64,000 bases of DNA from Taenia hydatigena (GCA_036345935.2 JADWOT020000009.1:14492148-14556147), one strand, 5' to 3'; numbered from the stretch's first letter, positions 20,608 through 32,562 are shown. Numbers and translations are program-made. Notes: a model not told the origin generated them from the sequence alone.

Positions 20608-23600
20608 CTAACACAGAGAGAGAACTTCACCACAAAGCAAATTACGTACTCAACAGTACAGTCGTCAGTCGTAGTGCTAGCATCTTGCGAGCAACTTCCT
20701 CCATTTAGGAAAGAATGGTTGTTTCGCCATGTATGAGAAAAGAGAGGTGTATTTGACGATCTCTGAACATCCACCAGTTGGTCTTTGTGAGTTGGATGGC
20801 GTTGCGGTTAAGTCCTTGCATGAACATGCGAATGCTACATTGCTGTGGCACTGCTGCACAGCTGAATAGGCTGGAATAGATCTAACTCGAGAACGAGCAA
20901 ACAGGTGGGAACTTTGTCTAGTAGGAACTTTTACACAACACTTTGCTGCTTCCTTCTGTCGTATTGATGCACCAACGAGCAAGTTCACTCTTTTGCTGCT
21001 TCTATTTATGCGTGGTATCCGGGAGCAGCACAGTAAGGACTAATTTTAAAGTTGCTTTGTGGAATCCGCAATCCATTGGGTCATTCCACAGGGCTTAATC
21101 GCACACAGCCTGCACTGGCAGTCACTACCAGGTGAAGCACGAGACTGTTTTGAAATTGGCCTTTGCTATTGTCATTTAGAATTTATGCTCGCTACGCACA
21201 CAGTTACGAAGGCAAAGGCTATTTCCTCACCTAACAGAGAACACAACGTGCTGTCGGGTTATTTAATCGTTCAGCTCTTTTTCTGCTTCTCCTACCAATG
21301 CAGATGGGTGTACAGTAATCACTGCTCCATGGCATTTGAGAAAAAGTTCGTTTACATAAGTGCATATGGAACAAGGCACATCTTTTGGTCGAAGTGGACC
21401 CACTGAGTGGATTTCGCGATTAGCTGGCTACTGGAAGGCGTGACAGCTCGATTGCTGGTCGCAAAGGTGATCATTCTCCAACCAACTGTCAAGAACAGCA
21501 ACTTTGTGTTTGTGCTATTATTCGCGTCAACGCTACTTCCCACATTTCGTGCAAAGGAAGGTATGCGACAGCTTGCCATTTAAAAATAATCGCCGCCCCG
21601 AAATTCGAAACGGTAGTCAAGAGGTCATAAAATAGCGTTTTTACGTTCTAGGCCTACATAAGCTAGGACTAGATAAATAAACAACTCCACTTAGTATGAA
21701 ATACTTTTAAGGATATGCGATCTGCAAAATTAATTGGTTAGTGCCTCATCAAGAAGCCATCGTCATTCCTCCTGATAACCCGCACACAGATTTCTCGTGA
21801 CAGGTCAAATTAGGAGTACTATCCTTAGAGATTGTGAGTGTGATGACCCTCGCAAAAGCAGAAGGGGAGAGAAATACAGGAAGATGAACCTGAGAGGGAA
21901 GGTAGGGAAGTTATTGAGTGAGTTACCTCTAATTTACACGAATTCCAACCGTTCCATACGCTTGGAATTGTGACGTCCTTTGAAAGGAGGATAGGGGGTA
22001 GTGATGAGACAGAAGGTACAGACTGCTAGGACGAAAGGGTGCGGAGGAGAGGTGGTGCGGATAATTTGAACAACAGCATGAGTAATGGCGTTGAGCGCCG
22101 CGTCAGGAAGCATGCCTCGAGTTAATGTGACTGAAACCTTCCTCGTTGTTGCGTGTAGAATCGGTTAGTGGCACGTGTTTCAGCCGTGGTCCATTGTAGC
22201 ATCGTGTTTGTCAGCCCACAGAGCAAAAGTTATTTTAGCTGAGATTTGGCAAGCATTTCATTTGTCTCTGTGCCCACCATCTTGGCTACACTCTCTACAA
22301 CAAGGCCATTTCCAATTCTTTCCCACCTTGTGTGACGCAGGCCACCGGAAGTCAGTTCACGATTGGAGTGACTCGCAATGCCTAACTTCGGGCGACGGCA
22401 CTGTTTATTGAATTAAGTTGCAACAACTAATTGAAGCAGAGAGGACGAGAGAGTACAACCGGGTGAACGGTCAGACGCACCATTTATGAACGGATGCGAA
22501 ACGGATGTGCATATGATACCCGTGCAGTTAGTGTGATGAATGGACAGATAAGGGGGCGATAAAAGCAGACAGCTAGAAAGACAAGGGACGGCAGCCTGTA
22601 CCTGCAACTTAGGGTTAGTTACCCTAACCCTAACCCTAACCCTAACCACAAGGACATTATACAATATCGGGATGCGTCGTCACCCAGACTGAAGGACGGA
22701 AGTGGGCCACCCTAGACCATTAAGCAAGATTGTTTACATGGGTGTCACCATCTTCGCTCATGTCCTTTCTCTCTGACTACCCGAGAACGAGTAGACCGAT
22801 TACTTTGGGACGGGTGTGGGAGATTAAGAACACGAACGTCTGAGAGCCAACCCCTTCTAGTGTACACGGTATCAGCATCGAGTTCCAATTTGGATTTTGC
22901 GTTCCTGCTTCTCGTCCAAAAGATGCATTATATAAAAAACCCGTTTAATTCATCGATATGTAAATAAGAAGATAGAGGTCACAGGTAACACAGAATTTTG
23001 AATCCAACCCGCCAGTGGCCACACTTTAGTTCAGATCGAATTTTGACACTTAGTCATTACCATCATTATTACTCATAAGCTCAAAACCAATCCCACTTTT
23101 ATTTCACCCGTTATAATGCTTCATCAATGCTTTGGTGAAAAGTATGATCGAGGCGAAATCCAGTCTTAAAAGTAATATTTTGACTTCACATCATCCGCGA
23201 TTCCTTAAAAAATTACAAAGTGATGTAACTTTGTTTGATTCGCCAAAATATTGCCTTTCGCTGGCAAATCCTCCCTGACTGCAGTCAATAGCCCTGGAAT
23301 CTGATTTGTTTTTATAAAAGAATGCAACATAATTTAAAGTCACAATTTCTTCCACACGTGATTGGGCTTTACCCCGTCACAGCAATCATTTGGTAATAAA
23401 TAGGAAAATGAAAGGAGAAGAATGATGATCATTATATTGCGATACCAGCATTGGCTAAGTAACTGAATCTGAGCCAGATAGAAATGCGTTTACATCATGG
23501 CGAATTGACTTGGAAAGCATATCTCAGTTGTGAAAATTATTCACTCCAAATAGAGATTCACCTAAACCTGTCATTAGTCTTGCGACTACGCAAATTTCAA

Positions 23601-24199
23601 CAGCTTTGTGGTTGATAATTATGAAGTGAGGGACCGACGACTAGATAACCAATCGCAATTTATGTTGACTCGGATTTTGTTCTGAATATACCGCGGTGAT
23701 GTCGAGCTACAGTGTTTCGAGTTTTTCTCGACTGCAGACAATGGGAGAAGATTTGTCAGAGGCACTTATTTCATTGTTCTAGGCACGTACGGGATTGTTT
23801 ACAAGTGCTTTTGACCTTAAATCAAGACGGCTGACGGCCTTGAAGTGAGTAATGCTTGAGCACAACCACCATGGTGTCCCTTCGAATGCTCTCGGAAAGA
23901 TTGCGCTTCTGAAAGAACTGAAACCCCCCAACATCTTGAAGTAAACCCTGGAGATTAATGACGTTCTCCAGTGTAGAACATGCCATTCTAAATGACGGTC
24001 GACTATAATTAATTTTGAATACGTGAATATGGATCTCAGGCGGTATGTGGATAGTAAGCATAAAAGCACTAGTTGCCTCCAGGCACTGCTAAAGTGGGCC
24101 TTCACCTTGGCCAATTTTGCATCTAGTCGTTCATGCACCAAATGCTGCAGACTCTTCGGTATTGCCTCGTAAGGTGCATTGTCCACCAAGACTCGATAC
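20608..24199. other. no supported gene
   Basis: Holds the telomere-type tract at 22.6 kb and a purine-rich run near 21.84-22.06 kb. A minus-strand frame at 23779-24204 begins GYRVLVDNAPYEAIPKSLQH and reads like protein for its first 45 codons, but has no acceptor or partner exon that I could verify. Confidence 0.35.
22613..22648. repeat. interstitial telomere-type repeat, head-to-head
   Basis: A stretch of CCCTAA repeats (about four units from 22622) is preceded, after a two-base spacer, by TTAGGGTTA in the opposite orientation, so the two telomeric orientations face each other. TTAGGG is the telomere repeat of most animals including flatworms. Short internal tracts mark repaired breaks, old fusions or telomerase additions. 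Confidence 0.85.
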
Positions 24200-25007
24200 C
24201 CCAAAACGTGTTGGTCGATGTTAAAAGAATGCTGCTGGATTGCAAGTTACACCGATGCAGGGTCGTACCTCCTCCCGCAGGTTTATGCTAAACATAAAAG
24301 TGAAACGAACGCTGTGGACATCGGATCATCAAACAAATTTACCTCAAGGAACACTTCTCCTTAATCAAAGACAGTTTCTGCACCTGCAGGTCAAAATAAT
24401 GAGTCCACTACATCCTCATGCACACCGTCGACTACCCAGGTAAGGAAAAGAGAGGAAAGTGCTTCTCGGTGCTCAGATTATTTGAACCGCAAACATATTA
24501 ACTAGAGCCGATGCAGTTTCCCAACGTGTTTAAGCGATTTCTTCGTAATTTACAAAATTTGAATTGGTTTCTGCGCTGATTTTCATTCCGCTTGCTGTTG
24601 CTTGCAAGCACTTTGCAGACCGCTAAATACTATGAGCTCTGACTCCCAAATGATTGATTGTTACCTAAGTCTGCTGACCATCATAGTCGCTAGAGCCTTC
24701 ACACACCACCTTATTCCCCTTTTCGCACGGGCTCTAGATACGATCAGTCTGTTATGAGCCATTTTTGGAGACCACTTGGGGCCAAGGCATGCCAGAAACA
24801 AATTGAAAGAGATGCTCTAGCACTGGTACTTCTTCCTTCTCTACTACACAAGCTGCGTTTTGTTCTACACTTCAACCACTCCATTGTACCGAAATCTTAG
24901 TCGGTGCTTTGTCCTGAATAAGCCAGTGAGCTAATCTACTTGGCATGCAGGCATCGGCATTAAGCAACGTCATGCGAATGATTTTCCGCACATTCAATAC
25001 CACTGAA
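24200..25007 (+). repeat. dispersed repeat, copy 1
   Basis: About 0.8 kb that aligns in the same orientation with 54055-54867. Shared landmarks: CTGCTGG..TGCAAG near the left end, AATCAAAGACAG at about 24363, AAAGTGCTTCT and GTGCTCAGATTA near 24460, AAGCGATTTCTTCGTAAT at about 24532, CTATGAGCTC and CATAGTCGCTAG around 24630-24690, GGCATGCAGGCAT at 24943. The copies are clearly diverged, with small indels. No open frame is shared, so this is a non-coding or long-dead mobile element of unknown class. The right end coincides with the start of the EXOSC10-derived segment. Confidence 0.75.
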
Positions 25008-25305
25008 GAGCAAATGTTACGGACTCAGCGCAGTTCAACTCATTGGAAGTGTTTTCCGACAGAGCAACTAACAGCAGCACTCAAAACGTTCTAATGACTC
25101 TGGGCGGCAAGCAGGCATCCCTGTCGTACAGAGAGGTACCACACGTTCCGTTTGTAATGAATTTTAGAATGGCTCTCCACTGCATCCACTGCAGTGCGAG
25201 GATATTTGTCTCTCAGCATATTGTCCGGCCACAAGATTTCTTCGCCCGTCAAAGCCAAATGCAATCGTCCGCTTGCAAGGTGTTTGTCTCATTTTATATC
25301 AAATG
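25008..25305 (+). pseudogene. EXOSC10: inverted, decayed partial copy of an EXOSC10 exon
   Basis: The plus strand here matches the minus strand of about 27835-28185 nearly base for base from GAGCAAATGTTACGG to CAAGGTGTTTGTCTC, including the residues RIFVSQHIVRPQDFF. Compared with the gene it has lost about 40 bases after DFF, removing the conserved DNS-VPFVP motif and shifting the frame, and a second small deletion removes the FDSNEHGGNVF stretch. It carries some extra bases (GACTCTGGGCGGCAAGCAGG) that the intact copy lacks. The next EXOSC10 exons do not follow, so it cannot work as a gene. Confidence 0.85.
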
Positions 25306-25523
25306 AATGCTTTGGAACTTCCGCGGCTTACTTTCTAATGGACGTTGTTCTTTCAGATTGGGCGTGAGGGTGGGAAGAGGCGCTGGTATGAAGGACAGGC
25401 TCTTTTGCACCATAACGATGGACCTGATGCTTCGATCGACCCGGCGACATCCAAAATCTGCGAAGAGACATTCATAGTAGCATGATTAAAGAAGCACTAC
25501 CTTAAGCTTCAACTCAGAGAGCA

Positions 25524-25892
25524 TTGCAGTGCCATCTACAACATGAATTGACTGCGATTCATGATTACCTCAAAGAACAACCTCAGAGATTGAGAATGGT
25601 GGGGAAGTGTGCGTCCACACACAGAGGGTCACATCAGACACTCCCCTCTTCTCCTCAGTTAATTCGCGGCTGGTTAGGTGATGCAACTCAGAGTGCCGTC
25701 GCATTAAAAGACCAATTACGCGCACAGAAGTCGTTCGAAATAGGCGCTTGCTCAACAGCCGAGCGTGGCGCAGCAACATATGAGAGGATCACGTTGATGG
25801 TATACGATGTCGCAATTACTGATCCCACTATAGCTATACCGGCATCAATTTCCTGCAGAAAACAGCGTAAGCTGACGATGGAGCACTGCTAA
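25524..25892 (+). other. unsupported open frame between the two EXOSC10 copies
   Basis: A 122-codon plus-strand frame (MQCHLQHELTAIHDYLKEQP ...) with protein-like composition. No splice sites, homology or poly(A) signal support it. Recorded because it lies just beyond the EXOSC10 fragment and could be part of what was moved with it. Confidence 0.15.
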
Positions 25893-27130
25893 TTGAGCAC
25901 TTGCATAGGACACGCAATGAAGATTACCTGCTCCACATGACTGCCACTTCTAGCACTGAGAACAACTTCGTGAAATTGCCACACGTATTTGTGCAGCAGT
26001 GGTGGTACCCGAGGATTGCAGCACGCGTACATCCCACTTCTCTCCCTACACACAACACACATGACTGCTTGTGCTACTAACTACGAACAGTAGAACCTCA
26101 GAGTAAATCATGCAAAGGGACTTACGTGGGCAGCAGTGCAGCTATTTGATGTAGTATGCGATTGGGAAGGACGAAGCTAAAAACGAAGGGAAAGATAAAG
26201 TATTAGTAGATTCAGTCTTCTATCATCTAGTCTTAACAATGCTCTCCCACCCTGACGACTTGTATTCAACACCCTCGACGACTTTAAACGCACTACTCCA
26301 AACATCCGACAAACCACCGCCTCTGATTAAATGTAACGCTTCTCCCTATGGATTGTCTACACATGATGACGCGAGTTGATACAGCCAGGTCGAAAGTGGA
26401 GTTGTATGCACTCTTCACAGATATGCTGAATGAGTAGAAGTGAATGAGCACTTTCGTTCACATCACCAAATAGGAAGTTTTAAGAGCAGTTAGCCGTCGC
26501 ATGTCGATTTGTCATTCCGCCTTTTCACACGCACGTTGAAGTTGAACAAAACAACCAATTAAGCATGCCACCACATAACAACGCTAAAACACAGCGTTTG
26601 AGCCGCTTCTACACCCTCCACCCCAACACACCCTACCTAGCATAGGAGCCAAACCATGTCAACCATGGTAATGATAGCACCTTTCAAATGTCCAATGTTC
26701 AATCAGCGACCGTTATGATATTATTTTGAAGTGCTGCAATGCCTGTGAGTGGCCACGAAGAGGCGTGATAAGGAGGGAATTGGGAACATACGAGTGCAAT
26801 AGTGTTTCGCAATATGCACAGATACTTGAGAGTGTAGAGCTGACGCTTGTCCAGAGACTCCCTCACCACCGCAGGCGATTTCGACAGATACTCCAATGCG
26901 TTAATCTGCGGTTTCTTGTAAATCTAATGTGAGGAAACAAAACAAAAGGAGCACTTAAACAGAATAACGAGTGCAGAAAGTAATGGGAAAATTTTATCAT
27001 GAAAGACTAGCACAATGCAAAATGTCCCCATGTACTGAATCAGCCCCACGGTGATAATAAGTAATTGGGATATCCCGCACTCGCAGCAGCAGCTACACGC
27101 ACCTCACGGTGGCGTTCACTATTAACTCAC

Positions 27131-27465
27131 CTTATTCTCCAATCGGCCAACTGGAGTGCTTTGTTAGGAAGAAAGCCAACAAAGCACTGCAGTAGGTAAG
27201 CAAGGCAAAATCGCGGAAAACGCAGTGCCCGAGCTGCCTGTCCGGTGTCGAAGAGATTCACCATGTACACACCGAAGTCTCGTTGCAGCCACATGAGGTC
27301 CAAATCGGAGCCGTGAAGTACCTTCACAAGCCTCGGATCAGTGAACACATAGTTCAACTGGTCGAGGTGGTCATGAAGAGCAAGGGCATCAACAATGTAA
27401 TCCTTGGTACGCGTAGACAGCTGGATGAGGCATGTCATGCCCAGGAATGTGCGGTAACTGTGGTG
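27131..27465 (-). CDS. EXOSC10: EXOSC10 exon: exonuclease motifs I-II
   Basis: Acceptor TTTGATAACAG, donor ATAAG/GTGAGT, phase 0 to phase 2. Starts HHSYRTFLGMTCLIQLSTRT and includes HGSDLDLMWLQRDF (motif II aspartate) and ends LQLADWRIR. Some normally conserved positions differ (SLDHLL region reads CLAYLLQCFVGF), so the exon is somewhat divergent but has no stop or frameshift. Confidence 0.92.
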
Positions 27466-28086
27466 CTGTTATCAAAAGAGGCACCAATTACAAGGCTTCT
27501 AGCCTAAAGGTACATGGAGCAAAAGCATGCTGCATTACGACGCTACTTACTTCTAGATCAACAGCGATTTCTGACGCTGTACTCAATTCCGCCAACATAT
27601 TACTTAGGCCGTCCACGGTCTCGATGATATCCAGTGGTGTTTCCTCCAGAGAAAGTGGCCTTGCATTCGGTATGGTGCTGTCATATTTGTACTGCCCTAA
27701 GCTCCTTCCGTACGCCTCCAGCTCTGATAGATAGGGGTGCATGTAATCACCAGTTTGGGGATCTGCTTCAAAAGTGCAATCTAAAAGAACAACGCGCATT
27801 AGATAGGAAGCCTCAAAACTCCAAGTTATCTGTTTGAAACAAGGCGAGATAAACACCTTGCAAGTGGACGATTGCATTTGGTTTTGACTTCAAAGTAGGC
27901 ACGAATGGTACGTGACTGTTGTCCGGTCGAAGAGCGAAGAAATCTTGTGGCCGGACAATATGCTGGGAGACAAATATCCTCGCACTGCTTCCACCAAACA
28001 CGTTTCCTCCGTGTTCGTTCGAATCAAAATGATGCAGTGGAGAGCCATTTTTAAAATTCATTACAAACGAAACGTGTGGTACCTCT
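27131..28086 (-). CDS. EXOSC10: exosome component 10 (Rrp6) 3'-5' exonuclease, partial gene
   Basis: Three exons (28086-27857, 27780-27551, 27465-27131) join in perfect phase. EXOSC10 is the distributive 3'-5' exoribonuclease of the nuclear RNA exosome and acts in rRNA, snoRNA and mRNA surveillance. Seen in order: the RPQ...DNS-VPFVP linker, the HPYLSELE and PLSLEETPL motifs, DEDD motif I (EIAVDLEHHSYRTFLGMTCL across a splice), STRTKDYIVDAL, motif II (HGSDLDLMWLQRDFGVYMVN), and LADWRIR. Catalytic residues D and E of motif I and D of motif II are present. Motif III (YARDDTHYL), the HRDC domain, and the N-terminal PMC2NT domain were not found nearby; they must lie in more distant exons or be missing. 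The final donor (ATAAG/GTGAGT) is strong. Confidence 0.92.
27551..27780 (-). CDS. EXOSC10: EXOSC10 exon: start of the DEDD exonuclease domain
   Basis: Acceptor TTGTTCTTTTAG, donor GAA/GTAAGT. Reads CTFEADPQTGDYMHPYLSEL, then PLSLEETPLDIIETVDGLSN, ending AVDLE at the splice. HPY..EL and P-EETP are family signatures. The last two acidic residues are DEDD motif I metal ligands. Intron to the next exon is 85 bp. Confidence 0.9.
27857..28086 (-). CDS. EXOSC10: EXOSC10 exon: linker before the exonuclease domain
   Basis: Acceptor TCTGTCATACAG, donor CAAG/GTGTTT. Translation includes RIFVSQHIVRPQDFFALRPD and NSHVPFVPTLKSKPN, matching the conserved segment between the N-terminal domain and the catalytic domain (in animals: I-RPQ-F...DNS--PF-P---KPNA). 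Starts in phase 2 and ends in phase 1. This is the exon that was copied in inverted form to 25.0-25.3 kb. Confidence 0.85.
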
Positions 28087-31000
28087 CTGTATGACAGAGA
28101 GCCGTTAGAACATTTTAAGTGCTGCTGTTAGTTGCTCTGTCGGAAAACACTTCCAATGAGTTGGGCTGCGCTGAGTCCGTAATATTTGCTCCCCCACCCA
28201 AGTTACCAATGACATGCCCCTCATTTCTACAAAATAGCGGCAAGAACAGCACCTACGCTGGTCCACTTCTCATCACTTGCATCTTGATATTGAACAAAAC
28301 CATTGTAATAGGTATCAGCAGGAATGGAGTTGTTGGGCAATCCAGCTTTGGTATCAATAGGAATCGCAGTCTACCATCAACAAAATCACAACGCTCATTT
28401 ATCTTACAGAAAGGAGACGTCGTGAGGCGCCTGCTGCATCGTCTTCACCACAACCGTTCTATTGCCTCTCGATGACGGTACTGAGACAGCGCGAGTGAGC
28501 ATCACGTATATATAGACGGGACACTAGCCTCCAGCCAATGAAAACAAAGCTGCCTTCAAAATGATCATGGAGCGAATTGCTATCGAGGAGGGTTCGACTG
28601 CCAGCGAGTGATGTAAGGTGAAGGGAAATCAGGAAAGCATAACCTTAGTTAAAACACTAGTCGCAAGGAAAATGAACTTTCATTAAGGTTCAGTGTTTTT
28701 CGTAAAGCTGAATTAGGGCAAATTACCGACAGGAATGTGCTGCCTACCTTGAAGCACACCACAGCTCACTTTTCTGTGCTGCGTCCAGACTCCTCGACAA
28801 AGTTGTATTGAGTGAAGGAAGCTACTATGCAGCCTCTAACGTCCACCTTGGAGACAAACGAGCAAGGTGTAATGCTTGAGCGGAATACACATCGCTTTGG
28901 CAAATGGAAGGGCATTTTTCCGCCCCTTATCGACTGGTTCAACACCTCCGTCATAGGCAGCACTGAAGTTCAGTTACTCGAGTAAGAGATTGAAGGCATA
29001 GCGCTGATGCGTTTGACGTGTATTTTCTAGAGGTCTTCGACGAGTTGCAGTCAATGGTGCGCACAGTGTGCGTGGGGTAGTTAATGCCAAACTGGAGCTC
29101 TCACACTTCCATTGGCTTCCAAGCCGTGATGGTGGCATAAGCAGTAGAACGTGTCACACAGCTGTGTGTGGGTGTTAGTCACCAACACTAGTTGTCTACC
29201 ACCGAAATCTCTAATGCACAACAAGGGCGTGAAATCATACCTCTCTCACCACCCCACCCGTCTCTCCAACCAACGCCTTTCCGACTCACCCAATATCTTG
29301 GGTTCAATCTCGCATTCGCCCAGCAGTTAGTCTTCTAACTGAGAGATGCATACATTTCAAAGGCGCTCGGCTGTGATATTCGATGTCGAGGTAACGGTGA
29401 TTTTGCGAAACATTCAGTTAGTGCGAGACCGCCCACCCCGGTTCACGCCTACTATAGCTTAATGGGAGGGTGATAGAGACATGGCTTGCTGCGGCATCAT
29501 GGAGCAGAACACAGCCATTCATAAGTGTTTGCGATGGACGAAGTTAGTGAACCATCTGTATAAACCGCTTTGGCATGTAATTATTCAGCTATGATGATAA
29601 ATTTATTGGTGAGGTGCCAGTAGAGTGCGTTAAAGGCTGTCGTCTCTGTTCGCAAAAGCATGGGTTAGTCGTTCCTTGGTTACTTAGTTGCGATGAGTCA
29701 ACGTGAAGTATGGCAGTGGTTGAGCTAGGAAAACAGTCTCTTTCCTTCCCGTATCGCCCCTTCCTTCCCACTCTACAATGGATTATGCTAGGCTAAGCTA
29801 AAGTGAAATAGCCTAGGCCGCTGCACTAGTTTACTCTATTTTACTTTACACTGCAGAATTTAATCAACATCTACGCTGACCATAATTGCCCGAAAACCTG
29901 AGTGCTTTAGCGGTCGCATATTCGAACCAACACGTTCCGCGTAGATGCCACGATGCAGCTGGTGGTGCACACAACCAATAAGAATTGCAGATGTGCTCGC
30001 GATGACCTCGCCCTTGCTTTGCTTCGTGATTTACTTCATTTGCTCCTTTCGCTCACTATTTTCTCCTCACCTCTTATTGTCGTCACGACCAAGCAGCCAA
30101 TAGAAACGTGATTCTGTCATGTGCCACATACTGCTTCCACTCTTATGGCCACCTACCGATGCACTGGAAGTCAATTCTTATTGGGTGCACAACAGTTCAA
30201 CCAAGTTACACACCTCATTGGCAAGCTACCACTGACGATTCCTGCCATCGGTTTTTGCACTCAGCCTACAGCACCAGACCATCGATCGCATCGGACCTGA
30301 CTTGATCTCATCTAACGGAAACGCTATGAGCAATCGCCTCTGAATTTAGCTAAGCCAAGCCAACGAATCCTCACCTCGACCATCGGGATGAACACTCTCA
30401 TGTTTCTCTACATTCTATCAACCTTGTGGATAGTAGATGGGCAGCCTCCATGTTTGCAGTATTACTAGCATACATGACGAGCATTAGTTTTTATTGTGTG
30501 CCATTATATTGTAGCTTGACCGCATATTTCTAACTGTTAGACATTCAGTGCTATAATCAGCAGGTTATTCCTCCATATCAATGCACATGCATAGATGATC
30601 TCATTACACACATGCAAATGCAATTATTCGTGTCTCCTTGTACTGATAATAAACGATAATGGTGCTGATGAGTAGCATTGGCACAGGGAAAGGAAATTAA
30701 GCCGGTGTTCAGAATTCCTCAGTGGTCTTCGTGTCTCTGATCTATACGAATCGAAGTGCCGAAATGAACAGCGTTTGGCCATGGTAAGCAAGGAAAGGGT
30801 CTTGGGTCTGGAGGCACCAAGCGCGCGTGAGTGTCTCGGTCGCTGGCCCTAAGCTGTTCGCAGACTGCAATTCCGTATCCCTCTATCCTTAAACCCATTG
30901 CTGCGATTCCTCTTTGCTAGGTGGATGAATGAATGCCGCGCATCCTTGCAGTTGTGCTCTACTTCAGTCTGCATGCCTGCCTTTTATTAACGCTTTGCTT

Positions 31001-32391
31001 CTTTATTTCCTCTTCCTCAGTGTCAGCCCACGTGCCCGCCAGTTTGGCTGAAATTCTGCCTCTCGACTTGCGTGTTTGCTTGCCTCTCTCGCTGACTGGT
31101 CTGCTGTCTGACAGGCCGCATTTCACGCTCCCTTTACCCTTGCCTCCATTAATGCACACCAATTTGGTGGCATTACTGAGGCTGACTTGTAATTTTGATG
31201 GCTTGTGATGACAGGTATTGGAATGACCGCTTGTCAGGAGAGAGCATAACTGTAAGAATCATCAAATTACGGGTTGTGGATTAATTGAGGAGGACTGGGC
31301 AACCGCTAAGCAGATAGTCAACTGCTTGATACAATGCTGTAGTAGATTCACGGGCACTCCATTGGATTAACAATGCGGATAATTCATAAATGCCGTTTCG
31401 TGGTTTTGGTGGTTAGATTTAAACGTTGTGCCTATGACAACAACTGCTGGGTATCAAACCAGTAGTAATTAGCTGCACCAAGGCAATGCCAGAAGAAAGT
31501 TGAGGTGGTGGATTACCATACCGAAACGTTTGTATTGCGAAGGTGTCTCCGTACAGTGGGACATCACAGCTGCCATTGAATTAGGAGAAACAATTAATTT
31601 CTCTTATTCGTTTGATGCCTTACAGCATGTCTGAGTTTCACTATTTTGAAGCTAATTATAATTATTAACCATGAGATATAGCATTATTTACGAAACTGCC
31701 ATAGACTGTGCATGCACCGAATGATAACCTCGTACTTCGCATGTTCTGCTTCATCCTTGGCGCATAAAATTTAAGCATTAGACCAAACCAGTGCCATCTT
31801 TCTTATCCGAATTAGAATGTTAACGGAACTGCACAAATAACCAAAATAACCTAGACCAGACCGCGTAAAGTTTTATCTTGATACAAAGAATGTTGCCGAG
31901 GAAATTCCCAAGTCGTTATTAGCATGTATCATCACTAAGCTCACTTGCGCCAAAAAGCCTGCCGCGGTGATTGCAACATTATCTAAGGTGCGGAGATCCC
32001 GTATTAATTGCACGGTACCTCTTTACTACGGTTCTTGCGTGAACTACTTGGGCTACACATGGTTTGATGCACTAGCTTAGCATAGTTGCGATTAAGTTAT
32101 TTATAACACTAAAATTAGGATGCTTAAGCACATAATGTTTCGCGAACCAAAGTAATCGGTGAAACGATTTGCATAAAACATGTCAGCCTCTTCTTCACAA
32201 GCATTTGGCGCGATTAGCAAGTGTCAATTCGAATTGGAGTCCAGTGGTGCTAAGCACTAATCTTAGTAGGCAGAATCACTAGTCGAATGCTAATTGCTTG
32301 CGGTTTCCATGAATTAAGGCAAACGTGGATCAAGTAAGGCTGGTATACTTCCATCCTTGCTGCAAGGGTTGCCTTGGCACTGTGTCCTTAC
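28087..32391. other. no supported gene
   Basis: I searched for the N-terminal (PMC2NT) exons of EXOSC10 on the minus strand and did not find them. The stretch contains scattered short open frames, a pyrimidine-rich run on the plus strand at about 30.87-31.16 kb, and a frame at 30933-31208 whose start looks like a signal peptide (ILAVVLYFSLHACLLLTLC) but which is best explained by that base composition. Confidence 0.4.
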
Positions 32392-32562
32392 GAAGCAGCT
32401 CCCATTTTAAATTAAAAATTCCCGCACCATTGAGCTGCGCTGGATAATCGTCCTCAAAATGAGGTTGCACAAGTAAATCGTCGCGTATAGTTACCAGTGT
32501 GTAGACGAATCTGGCATGTGATTCATCTTTCATTTCCACTAATGTGAACCGCCTGGCGATTC
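32392..32562 (-). CDS. candidate phase 1-1 exon, unrecognised
   Basis: Acceptor TTTACTCGTTGTAG and donor GCTTC/GTAAGG enclose a 171-base piece that starts and ends in phase 1, as extracellular module exons often do. It reads IARRFTLVEMKDESHARFVY and then TLVTIRDDLLVQPHFEDDYP, alternating like beta strands. Upstream on the same strand another open stretch (about 32.58-32.74 kb, with PKPWGSQVIAVEL) may be a neighbour exon. Family unknown. Confidence 0.3.

Noticed and set aside
20358..20774. 138-codon minus-strand frame as a single exon
   Set aside because: It contains a good internal acceptor (20608) and donor (20507); only the 100-base exon between them is supported.
29890..29945. Minus-strand GGTTCGAATAT as a tRNA B box
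   Set aside because: The trailing CC is missing and no cloverleaf can be drawn.
30933..31208. Plus-strand frame with a signal-peptide-like start
   Set aside because: The hydrophobic leucine/serine run arises from a local pyrimidine-rich tract; no splice or poly(A) evidence.
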